From Methylorubrum populi (GTDB taxonomy: Bacteria > Pseudomonadota > Alphaproteobacteria > Rhizobiales > Beijerinckiaceae), in NCBI GenBank assembly GCA_020741775.1, contig DYYG01000063.1, positions 173,097 to 237,096 of the forward strand: a DNA stretch of 64,000 nucleotides. The letters run 5' to 3'. This document shows, piece after piece, positions 1-7,427 of this stretch; positions within the stretch are counted from its first letter, which is position 1, and the number at the start of each line of letters is the position of its first letter. The notes under the pieces are model-generated. The model did no database searches, was not told the DNA's origin, and worked only from the letters and a program-made list of their open reading frames with translations. The position numbers and the translations under genes were made by a program.

Positions 1-1098
1 GAGGGGCGTGGCGCCGTTGCGGTAGGCACCGTTGAAGCGGACGCCCCATTCGTTGAACGTGCCGAAACGGCGGCCGATATCGGCGTGGGTCCAGATCTGC
101 GCGTCGCTGACATAGGTCGTCGTGAGCCGGGTGAGCGGCTCGTCGAAGGCGCGCTTCGGGATGAGGTTGATCGTGCCGCCGACGCGGCCGGTGCCGCCGC
201 TCAGGAGCGCCGTCGGCCCGAGCAGGATCTCGACACGCTCCAGGCCTTCCGTGAAGGTACGGCGTGGGTTGGCGAGATAGAACAGGCCGTCAAAGGCAGT
301 ATCGAGATTTGTGACCGAGTAACCGCGGATGAAATACGAGTCGCGCTCGCTGTATGGGGGCGCATCGTTGCGGACGGACGGGTTGTTCAGCACGACGTCG
401 GAGAGCGAGCGCGCCTGCTGGTCGCTGATCAGCTTTTCCGTATAGCCCGTCACGTTGAACGGCGTCCGCAGGACCGAACGATTGCCCAGGAAGCCGTTGC
501 GGGTTCCCGTGGCGACCTGCCCGCCGGCATAGGGAACGGGCGGCAATCCCACCGTCCCGCTGGACGGCGGCAGGCCCGCGACGGCTCCACGGCCCGTTCC
601 CCGGCCCTCGACGCTCAATTCGTCGAGGTTCACGACATGGGCCGGCTCACCGCCGAGCTGGACGTAGCGCGGGTTGACGAGGGTGATCGTGGATGGGCCG
701 ACAGCCCGATAGGTCAGGCCTGTCCCTTCGAGAATCCGACTGAGCGCATCGAGGGGCTGGAACGCGCCTTCGACGCCCTTCGTGGTCAGCCTCTCCGTCA
801 GTTCCGTCGCGTAGACCAGCTTGACCCTGGCCTGTTCGGTGAAGGCAACGAGCGCTGCCTCGAGCGGCCCTTCGGGAATGGTGAGGGAGACCGGATCAGC
901 GTCTCGGGGCATCGCGGCGTCGGACGCGATGGCGATGATGCTGGGTTCACGATCCGGCGCAGGCTGCATGACGGCCACGTTTCGGCTCTGAGCCGCGACC
1001 GGAACCATCAACACCATCGACACGCCGGTCAGCGCGACCTCGGCCCGCTTCCGCGTGCCGCCCCATCCCCACGTCCCTGCCGCCATCCCACGCCCCAT
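1..1098 (-). CDS. TonB-dependent siderophore receptor with STN signalling domain (partial, runs off left edge)
   Basis: Outer-membrane transporter that should import a ferric chelate using TonB energy and signal to the FecR/FecI pair just upstream. About 366 residues are visible: a basic N-terminus and hydrophobic signal segment (~20-36), an STN domain (~70-125, VSLTIPEGPLEAAL, then a QARVKLVYA stretch), then the start of the plug (IRGYSV, ERVEILLGPTALLSG, GGTINLIPKR). The barrel lies outside the window. The ATG at 1098 follows an AGGTGA ribosome site; a second in-frame ATG lies at 1086. It is third in a fecI-fecR-receptor order, the standard cell-surface signalling arrangement. The substrate cannot be read from this fragment. 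Confidence 0.93.
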   Translation of the reverse strand, partial: MGRGMAAGTWGWGGTRKRAEVALTGVSMVLMVPVAAQSRNVAVMQPAPDREPSIIAIASDAAMPRDADPVSLTIPEGPLEAALVAFTEQARVKLVYATELTERLTTKGVEGAFQPLDALSRILEGTGLTYRAVGPSTITLVNPRYVQLGGEPAHVVNLDELSVEGRGTGRGAVAGLPPSSGTVGLPPVPYAGGQVATGTRNGFLGNRSVLRTPFNVTGYTEKLISDQQARSLSDVVLNNPSVRNDAPPYSERDSYFIRGYSVTNLDTAFDGLFYLANPRRTFTEGLERVEILLGPTALLSGGTGRVGGTINLIPKRAFDEPLTRLTTTYVSDAQIWTHADIGRRFGTFNEWGVRFNGAYRNGATPL

Positions 1099-1207
1099 CC
1101 GGTTCACCTGAAGGGGCGGCACGCCTCGCGCTTTCTCGTCCCCACTGACTGAGATCAACGAGGCGGCCATCTCCTGACGTCAGTCCGCGAAATTTTTTCG
1201 CCCTGCG

Positions 1208-2128
1208 TCAGAACGGCGATCCGACCAGAACCAGGAGCGGGGTCACGCGGGTGACGCGGACCCCGATCGTCGCGGCGATGACGTCCAAGGCGTCGCCCGT
1301 GTTGCGCGGGTCGAAGGAGCCCGTGATCCGCCTTTGGCCCGCAGCCGCGTCGAGCAGGACGATGCGGCCCCGGCGGTAGCGTCCCAACTCCGCCAGCACA
1401 GCGGAGAGCGGCTCGCCCGAGAAGATCAGGCGGCCATCCCGCCAAGCCGTCTGCCGGCCGACATCCGCCTTGATGACCGCCAGCGAAGGCCCCTCCCGTC
1501 GCACCGCCTCGCCGGCCGTGACCTGCACGGGCTGGCCGGAAGCCGCGACCTCGACGCGCCCTTCCGCGACCTCCACCGGCTGGCCAGCATCGTCCGCGCG
1601 CACCGCGAAGCGCGTGCCCAGGGCCCGAGCACTCACCCCGTCCCCTTGCACGACGAAGGGTCGGTTCGGATCGGGCGCGACATCGAAGAAGGCCTCGCCA
1701 CGCAGAAGCTCGACCCTGCGCTCGGTCTCGGAGAAGCGCAGACGCACCGCCGTGTCGGTGTTGAGATCGATGCGGCTGCCATCGGCCAAAGTCGCATGCT
1801 TGATATCGCCGACATCGCTCCAGAGATCGGCGCGCATCCGGTCGACGAGACCGAATTGAAAGGCGAGGGCGGCGGCGAGCGCGGCCGCGACGGCGATGCC
1901 GGCCAAGCCCTTCGGCACCTGCCGACGCCGGTCGGGAACATGGCCGAGCCTGTGCCACAAGGCGTCCATCTCGGCATAGGCCGTGGCATGGGCCGGATCG
2001 GCCGCATGCCACGCCTCGAATTCCTCCCGATCCCGACTTGTGGCGTCGGCCGAGGACAGGCGCGCAACCCACATGGCCGCGACTTCGTAGACGGGATCTT
2101 CGCCGCCGTCCCGAAGGCGCTCGGACAT
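1208..2128 (-). CDS. FecR-family anti-sigma/sigma regulator
   Basis: Inner-membrane regulator that relays occupancy of the TonB receptor to the ECF sigma factor encoded upstream. The N-terminal part (DPVYEVAAMWVARLSS, with an EFEAWHAADPAHATAYAEM block) is the FecR N-terminal domain. One transmembrane helix follows (GLAGIAVAAALAAALAFQFG), then the periplasmic FecR domain (LADGSRIDLNTDTAVRL, VELLRGEAFFDVA) and a C-terminal SMN-like region (FSGEPLSAVLAELGRYR). I chose MSERLRDGG at 2128 (306 aa); the frame is open back to an ATG at 2212, but the extra 28 residues do not look like the family. It sits between fecI-like and receptor genes on the same strand. Confidence 0.93.
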   Translation of the reverse strand: MSERLRDGGEDPVYEVAAMWVARLSSADATSRDREEFEAWHAADPAHATAYAEMDALWHRLGHVPDRRRQVPKGLAGIAVAAALAAALAFQFGLVDRMRADLWSDVGDIKHATLADGSRIDLNTDTAVRLRFSETERRVELLRGEAFFDVAPDPNRPFVVQGDGVSARALGTRFAVRADDAGQPVEVAEGRVEVAASGQPVQVTAGEAVRREGPSLAVIKADVGRQTAWRDGRLIFSGEPLSAVLAELGRYRRGRIVLLDAAAGQRRITGSFDPRNTGDALDVIAATIGVRVTRVTPLLVLVGSPF

Positions 2129-2240
2129 GTCGTTCTCAGCCAAGGCCGCACTCCCTCGGGACTCACCGAGGCCCGAACGGCCTGGCCGTGCGCCCCTATG
2201 ATGGAGGTTCAACGAACCGCCAAACTCCGGATCTCTGCCG

Positions 2241-2750
2241 TCAAGGATTGTCGCCGAGCCGGCGGCGACAATGCAGCAGCGCCTTGATCAGATGCTTCTC
2301 GACCATGTTCCGGCTGATCCCGAGGCGGGCGGCAACCTCTCCATTGGCCATGCCGTCGATGCGAGCGAGCAGGAACACCTCGCGACATCGCGGCGGCAAT
2401 TCGTCAACGGCCGCGGCGAGCCGCATCACTTCCTGCCTGGCGATCGCTTGCCGCTCCGGCAATGCAGAGCCATCGATGAGACTCGCCCATTCCGCATCGC
2501 TCATGTCCTGAAAGAGCGTGCCTTCGAACCGATGGCGATTGCGCATGCGCAGAGCGACATTGTTGGCGATCTGGAACAGGAACGCCGAAGGCTGCTCGAT
2601 CTGCGTCCGTGAGAGCGCCGCGAGCATGCGCAGGAATGTCTCCTGGTGAGCGTCGGCAGCATCGGCCGGATTGCCGAGCAGGCGCAGCAGAAAGCGCCGG
2701 AGCTTCGTGCTCTCGCTCCGATGCAGCGCATCGATCGATATCGGCTGCAT
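2241..2750 (-). CDS. FecI-type ECF sigma factor
   Basis: RNA polymerase sigma-70 factor of the ECF, iron-starvation (FecI-like) type. It is 169 aa, the normal length. Region 2 is visible as ADAAHQETFLRMLAALSR and AFLFQIANNVALRMRNR; region 4 as ELPPRCREVFLLARIDGMANGEVAARLGISRNMVEKHLIKAL, a helix-turn-helix for the -35 element. It is the first gene of the fecI-fecR-receptor set, ending 112 bp before the chosen fecR start. It probably transcribes the downstream receptor when that receptor is loaded; no promoter could be assigned with confidence. Confidence 0.94.
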   Translation of the reverse strand: MQPISIDALHRSESTKLRRFLLRLLGNPADAADAHQETFLRMLAALSRTQIEQPSAFLFQIANNVALRMRNRHRFEGTLFQDMSDAEWASLIDGSALPERQAIARQEVMRLAAAVDELPPRCREVFLLARIDGMANGEVAARLGISRNMVEKHLIKALLHCRRRLGDNP

Positions 2751-3194
2751 GAGGCGGCCTCAACATCCTCCGTAGAGATCGATCAAGGGTCAATCATCTC
2801 ACCATCGATCGGACAAGTGTTTCCGAAGACTGGCAGCGAACCACCATTTCATAATTATTCTAATACAAGTGCGGAAAACCGTTCCAAGTCGCTGTGTTTC
2901 TGCCGGAAAAACTCGATCGACGGCGGAAATGACTCAGCGACATGCCTTATCGACCGAACCATGAATTATGGCCATGTTGCACCAGGGTCACACGGTGCAG
3001 GTCAACGGATGAGCGGACCGAGATGACCCGGCGTTGACGACAGGGCAATGTCGGAGAGCCTTGTTTGTCAGCGCTTGTTCAACCTCACGCGCCGGTCAAA
3101 TCTTACCATCCCGATGGATATCACGTTAGATCGCTCGAACAGGTTCTCGGACGACTGTGTTCTGACGAATGGGCGGAGATATGAGGCTGGACCC
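2751..3194. other. Intergenic region between divergent sigma-factor and protease genes
   Basis: About 440 bp with a markedly AT-rich core near 2790-2960, containing the promoters of the leftward fecI-like operon and the rightward aspartic protease. The protease frame is open from 3048 but the upstream part does not look coding. No clear repeat or RNA was seen. Confidence 0.5.
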
Positions 3195-4379
3195 ATGATC
3201 TGGCTGCGTCAGCGGCTGTTGAATCGAATGAGCATGCGGCGGAGGCTGGATCACGCGAGGGGTGATGTTCGCGGACCCGCTCGTCGCCCCTGCACAGGAG
3301 GCATCCTCACCCTCGGCCTGATCATCGGCGCCTGTCTGGCCGGCTCGGCCGGCGCCGTCGCGGCGGCGGCGGCGGCGGCCCCCCGCTACGACAAGGCGGC
3401 GCGCGGCCTCTACCTGCGCTTCCTCAACGCGCCGAAGCCCGGCGCGGCGACCGACCATCCTCCCCTGCTCGGTCTGTCCTTCGGGGGCGAGACGCATCCC
3501 GTACTGGTGGATACCGGCTCGACCGGCATCGTCGTCTCGGCGTCGCGTATCCCGGAGGTGGATGCCCTCCCGTCCCGGCCCGGTCGCCTGACCTATAGCA
3601 GCTCCGGCCGGATCATGATCGGCCGCTGGGTCACCGTGCCGGTCACGATCTCGGGCCGCGACGGTGCGAGCGTGAGCGCGGGGCCGATCCCGGTTCTGGC
3701 AATCGACCGGATCGCCTGCACCGAGAAGGCGCGCGCCTGCACCCCTGAAGACGCTCCCCGCGGCGTCGCGATGATGGGGATCGGCTTCGGCCGCGAGGAC
3801 GATCACCAGAGTCAGAGCACGCCCGACACCAATCCGCTGCTCAACGCGCGGCCTCCGGGCTCCGGACCGATCCGCCGCGGCTATGTGCTGACGAAGCACG
3901 GTGTGCATATCGGGCTGACGGAGGCCAACACGCGCGGAGCCTATCGCTTCGTCAAGCTCGATCCCCACCCACGGGTGCCGGGCGACTGGCTCGGTGTGCC
4001 GGTCTGCATCACCGTCAACGGGCAGGCGCCCGGCGCCTGCGGTCGGGCGCTGATCGATACCGGCGTCTCCGGCATGTTCCTCACGCTTCCACTCGCCCAG
4101 GCTGCGGACGCCCTGCAAGCCGATGCCACGGAGCGTGAGACGCTTCGGCCGGGAACGCGGCTGAGCTTCGATTTCGGCGGTGCCGCCGACTACACGATCG
4201 TGGCGGGTGATCACGCTTCACCGGTCGCGCCGACACGGATCGTCCTCAACACCACGCGTCCGCAGCCCTTCGTCAATACCGGACTGAGGGCCCTGAACAG
4301 TTTCGATGTGCTCTACGACGCCGATGGCGGCTATTACGGTTTCCGTCGCCGCGATGCGCCTGAGGCCGAGGAACCGTAG
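3195..4379 (+). CDS. Exported bilobal (pepsin-like) aspartic protease
   Basis: Probable secreted or periplasmic aspartyl protease. From the ATG at 3195 (394 aa) there is a basic start, a hydrophobic export segment (ILTLGLIIGACLAGSAGA) and an alanine run, then two catalytic D-T-G triads: VDTGSTG (Asp ~106) and IDTGVSG (Asp ~288). Two copies in one chain is the pepsin (A1-like) layout, rather than the single-copy retropepsin form more usual in bacteria. Cysteine pairs (IACTEKARACT, VCITVNGQAPGACG) suggest disulfides. GAGG lies 8 bp before the ATG; earlier ATGs (3048, 3114) are less likely. It stands alone between the iron-signalling and chemosensory loci. The substrate is unknown. Confidence 0.72.
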   Translation: MIWLRQRLLNRMSMRRRLDHARGDVRGPARRPCTGGILTLGLIIGACLAGSAGAVAAAAAAAPRYDKAARGLYLRFLNAPKPGAATDHPPLLGLSFGGETHPVLVDTGSTGIVVSASRIPEVDALPSRPGRLTYSSSGRIMIGRWVTVPVTISGRDGASVSAGPIPVLAIDRIACTEKARACTPEDAPRGVAMMGIGFGREDDHQSQSTPDTNPLLNARPPGSGPIRRGYVLTKHGVHIGLTEANTRGAYRFVKLDPHPRVPGDWLGVPVCITVNGQAPGACGRALIDTGVSGMFLTLPLAQAADALQADATERETLRPGTRLSFDFGGAADYTIVAGDHASPVAPTRIVLNTTRPQPFVNTGLRALNSFDVLYDADGGYYGFRRRDAPEAEEP

Positions 4380-4481
4380 CCCGCGCCGCGACGGCGCGCG
4401 GCCTTCATCGCGATGCAGACTTTCGAAGAACCGGTCTCCCTTGTGTCGGATCAGGGCCCGACTTGGGGCGGCCCATCTTAT

Positions 4482-5750
4482 TCAGAACAGCTCGATCATC
4501 GATGTCTCGGCAGCCTGGGACGCGCCGCCCACTGCCTCTGCGTCCGTCCGACGCTGGATCTGCGTGACGTAGCGGCCGCGGACGGCCTCCAACAGCAGAT
4601 CCGGTTGAAGCGGCCTGTCCGGTCGGAGGCCGTCCAGCGACTGCTGCATATCGCCGAGAAAGGCCCGCAACATCTGTACTGAATCGGCCACGGCTTCGAT
4701 CTGTTGACGGACCACGTCCTGGAACTGAACTTGGCCGAAGACCACCGACACCTGATCGCCGACCTGCCCGCTCTGCGCCTCGATCTCCGCGAATTCGGTA
4801 CGCGCCATGCCGGCAATGGTCCGCGTCGTCATCTCGGCGATGCCGCCCAGTTCGGTCATCAGTTTCTGGATGCGCGCCTCCTCAGCCCCGGTCCGCGCGG
4901 CATCGTGGGCCGCGAGCACGACACCGTCGATCGTCGTTTGCACGGAGGCGACCCGACGCCGTGCTTCGGCGACGGATTCCTGCGAATTCTGGGCGAGGCT
5001 CTGCAGCTCGCGGGCGATCACCTGGAAGCCGGCACCGTGAGAACCGGCCCGGGTCGCCTCGATATTCGCGTTGAGGGCGAGCATGCGCGTGGACGCCGCG
5101 ACCTTTTCCAAGCCGGCGGTCAAGGCATCGAGACTGCGCATCTGCTCGCCGAGGCCACCGATCGCTTCGCGCTCGGCGCGGGTCGTTTCGAGCCGCTCGA
5201 GCAGATAGGCATTGAGGGTATCGGCAAGTGTCCTCAATGCGGCATCGCCGTCCTCAGCGAGGCCGACCATGCCGTCACGTGTCCGGGCGACACAGGCCGC
5301 GCTGCGCGCCTGCGCCGCATCCAGGATCTGAAGCGCCGCGATGATGTCACCAGCCGCCGTTTCGGTCTGGCTGACGACGCTCCGAAGCTGCTGCTCGGTC
5401 ACGCTGAAGAAGGGATCGAGCTGCCCGAGCGTCGCGGCGGCCTCCACCATCTCGGCGGGCGGGCCCACCGGCAGATCGGGGCTCTGCGGGATGTCCGGCA
5501 GAGGCGAAAGGGCAGCGGGCATCGTCGTCTGGGGTGAGGCATCCTTCGCGGGCGCCGCGCCCGCGCCACCGTGCCAGATCCCCACCGCCAGGCCGCCGCA
5601 GCCTGCATAGGCCGCCGCCTGGATCACCGACCAGGGATCGACGCAATCGAGGATCCACAGCACGGTGCCGGTCGCCACGCCGGCTGTCGCCCCCAGCAGG
5701 AGCGCCTTCAGCTCGATTCGATCGAGGGCGAGGACGTGTACGGTCTGCAT
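4482..5750 (-). CDS. Membrane-anchored MCP-like signalling protein
   Basis: Chemoreceptor-like protein of 422 aa, the last gene of the chemosensory cluster. Two short hydrophobic segments (~17-34 and ~40-60) with almost no periplasmic loop are followed by a proline-rich linker and an MCP signalling coiled coil whose tip reads MLALNANIEATRAG, then HGAGFQVIARELQSLA. There is no ligand-binding domain, so it probably senses an intracellular or membrane state, or serves as an adaptor to the CheA encoded upstream. The C-terminal region (VFGQVQFQDVVRQQIEAV) resembles the chemotaxis/phosphatase-associated segment of short MCP-like proteins. It starts 112 bp after the preceding response regulator. Confidence 0.85.
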   Translation of the reverse strand: MQTVHVLALDRIELKALLLGATAGVATGTVLWILDCVDPWSVIQAAAYAGCGGLAVGIWHGGAGAAPAKDASPQTTMPAALSPLPDIPQSPDLPVGPPAEMVEAAATLGQLDPFFSVTEQQLRSVVSQTETAAGDIIAALQILDAAQARSAACVARTRDGMVGLAEDGDAALRTLADTLNAYLLERLETTRAEREAIGGLGEQMRSLDALTAGLEKVAASTRMLALNANIEATRAGSHGAGFQVIARELQSLAQNSQESVAEARRRVASVQTTIDGVVLAAHDAARTGAEEARIQKLMTELGGIAEMTTRTIAGMARTEFAEIEAQSGQVGDQVSVVFGQVQFQDVVRQQIEAVADSVQMLRAFLGDMQQSLDGLRPDRPLQPDLLLEAVRGRYVTQIQRRTDAEAVGGASQAAETSMIELF

Positions 5751-5862
5751 CGGGGAGGAGCCATCAAATTGGAAGGGCAGGCACGGCTGAAGAGGGAGCC
5801 GGCCGGAGCGGGCCCTGGAACGTCGGCCTTTGGCGGACGGATCGCGAAGAGCCGGCGAGGCT

Positions 5863-6249
5863 TCAGGCAGCGCGGGGCTGAACCGCCGGCGCGACCTGCT
5901 TGATGACCTGCAACAGCTTATCGGGCTGGACCGGCTTCACCAGCCAACCGGTCGCACCGGCCTTCCGGGCCTCGTCGCGCTTTTCCTGCTGAGATTCCGT
6001 GGTCAACACCAGCATCGGCACGAAGCGGGTCGGGGCGAGCTTGCGCAATTCTTGGATCAACTGCACGCCGTTGATGCCGGGCATGTGAAAATCCGTAATC
6101 ACGAGGCCGGGCGCGAAACCCGCTCGCACCTTGTCCAGCGCGGCCTCACCCGTGGCGGCCTGTTCGCTGGCATAGCCCGACCGGGCGAGAATGCCCGACA
6201 TGCTGGCAAGAATCGTCGGCGAATCGTCGACGAGCAGAATCGTACTCAT
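5863..6249 (-). CDS. Single-domain response regulator (CheY-like)
   Basis: Receiver protein of 128 aa with the acidic pocket (VDDS), a phosphoacceptor aspartate at about residue 53 (ITDFHMPGING), the switch threonine (VLTTES) and the conserved lysine in VKPVQP. It has no output domain. The ATG at 6249 has GGAG eight bases upstream; the frame is open to 6381, but that extension is not protein-like. It is the second CheY-like protein of the cluster, so it may be a phosphate sink or drive a different output from the CheY at 10021. Confidence 0.92.
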   Translation of the reverse strand: MSTILLVDDSPTILASMSGILARSGYASEQAATGEAALDKVRAGFAPGLVITDFHMPGINGVQLIQELRKLAPTRFVPMLVLTTESQQEKRDEARKAGATGWLVKPVQPDKLLQVIKQVAPAVQPRAA

Positions 6250-6405
6250 CCGTAGAGCTCCTATTCTGAACTGTTGCAGGCGGGAGGATCCCATCCTCCG
6301 GGAGGACGGATCCGATCGCGACATGTGCCGCTGCGCCGGCCGAACTATGTTTCCATCCCGGGGATGAACAAATCTTACCAACCAGAAATACAGAATTTCA
6401 TTAAC

Positions 6406-7167
6406 TTAAACAGAAATTATCCTCTCGACGACACTATCACATAACGTCTCGAAATCTTCAACAGATCGTGTTTTCGGCCTGAAGTATTTGACCGGCTGTT
6501 GCCGTCCGAAGGCTTCGGCCAGGGCGATGTCGGGGCGGATGCCGGCCAGCAGCCGATCCCGGCCGAACTGAGCGGCGAGCCGCTCCAGCGTTTCCCGCTG
6601 CATGGTCATGCGCAGGTCGAGCTGGACGGGCAGGATCGAGAGACCCTGCAGATCCGGATTGAGCGTGGTCGCGACACGGAAGAAGGAACGCGCGAACTGC
6701 CCGACACCGTCGAGGGCGAGGTGATGCAGAGTCGTGGGGACGAGGACGTGGTGGGCGGTCGCGAGCGCGCTGACCAGCAACGCATCGGCGGTGGGCGCGG
6801 TGTCGATCAGCACGACGTCATAGGTTTCGATCAGCGGCTGAAGCGCCGAGGCGAGGGAGCGGGGCGGGATCGCTGCGGAGACGCCTTCGAAGCTGCGATC
6901 GGCGGGCAGCACGTCGACGTTCGGATAGGCGGTTGCGTGAACGCCCTCGGCCAAGGACGCACCGGATCCGCGGAAGACATCGTGCACCGTCGTCCGGCCG
7001 GGTGCCGCCTTGATGCCGAAGCCGAGGCCGGCATGGCCCTGACTGTCGAGATCGACCACGAGCACGCGCCAGCCCCGGTCGCCGAGCGCGGCGGCGAGAT
7101 TGACCGTCGTCGTCGTCTTCGCCGTCCCACCCTTGCGGTTCGAGACGGCGATCACCCGCCCGCTCAT
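6406..7167 (-). CDS. ParA/MinD-type ATPase of the chemosensory cluster
   Basis: 253-aa P-loop ATPase with the deviant Walker A box (RKGGTAKTTTTVNLAAAL), the DLDSQGHAGLGFG switch and VVLIDTAPTADALLVSAL. ParA relatives in che clusters (ParC/PpfA) position chemoreceptor arrays in the cell, so array partitioning is the likely role rather than plasmid or chromosome segregation: there is no parB here. Its ATG overlaps the stop of the STAS gene by four bases, which implies translational coupling. The C-terminal ~60 residues (RPDIALAEAFGRQQPVKYFRPKTRS) are specific to this kind of ParA. Confidence 0.88.
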   Translation of the reverse strand: MSGRVIAVSNRKGGTAKTTTTVNLAAALGDRGWRVLVVDLDSQGHAGLGFGIKAAPGRTTVHDVFRGSGASLAEGVHATAYPNVDVLPADRSFEGVSAAIPPRSLASALQPLIETYDVVLIDTAPTADALLVSALATAHHVLVPTTLHHLALDGVGQFARSFFRVATTLNPDLQGLSILPVQLDLRMTMQRETLERLAAQFGRDRLLAGIRPDIALAEAFGRQQPVKYFRPKTRSVEDFETLCDSVVERIISV

Positions 7168-7427
7168 CCCGCCCGGTCTCCCGTCGATGCCTCCGCCTGC
7201 GGCAGGTCACCGAGACAGGCCGCGGCCACCGGGTCGGCCGGGCGGCCACGGATCGTCGGCGCGGCGGCCATCAGAACCTGAAGGACGGCGGTGTGGGCCT
7301 GTTCGAGGTCGGACAGATCGACGACCGGGACGGTCGCCCCCTGCAATGCTTCGAGCAGCGGCTCCGCCTCCTCGATCGGACACTGGCCGTGGAGCAGAAG
7401 GCAATCGTCGCGCAGGTCGAAGGGCAT
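7164..7427 (-). CDS. STAS-domain protein in the che operon
   Basis: 87-aa protein resembling a SpoIIAA-type STAS (anti-anti-sigma-like) domain: LLLHGQCPIEEAEPLLEAL, then VPVVDLSDLEQAHTAVLQVLMAA, where Thr replaces the serine usually phosphorylated. It overlaps the end of cheA by 3 bp and the start of parA by 4 bp, so it is co-translated with both. Small STAS proteins occur in several che operons. Its exact role is unknown; it probably acts as an interaction module within the array or with the ParA. Confidence 0.75.
   Translation of the reverse strand: MPFDLRDDCLLLHGQCPIEEAEPLLEALQGATVPVVDLSDLEQAHTAVLQVLMAAAPTIRGRPADPVAAACLGDLPQAEASTGDRAG

Noticed and set aside
85..1152. 355-codon plus-strand open frame at the left end
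   Set aside because: The minus strand encodes a TonB receptor with signal, STN and plug motifs across the same DNA.
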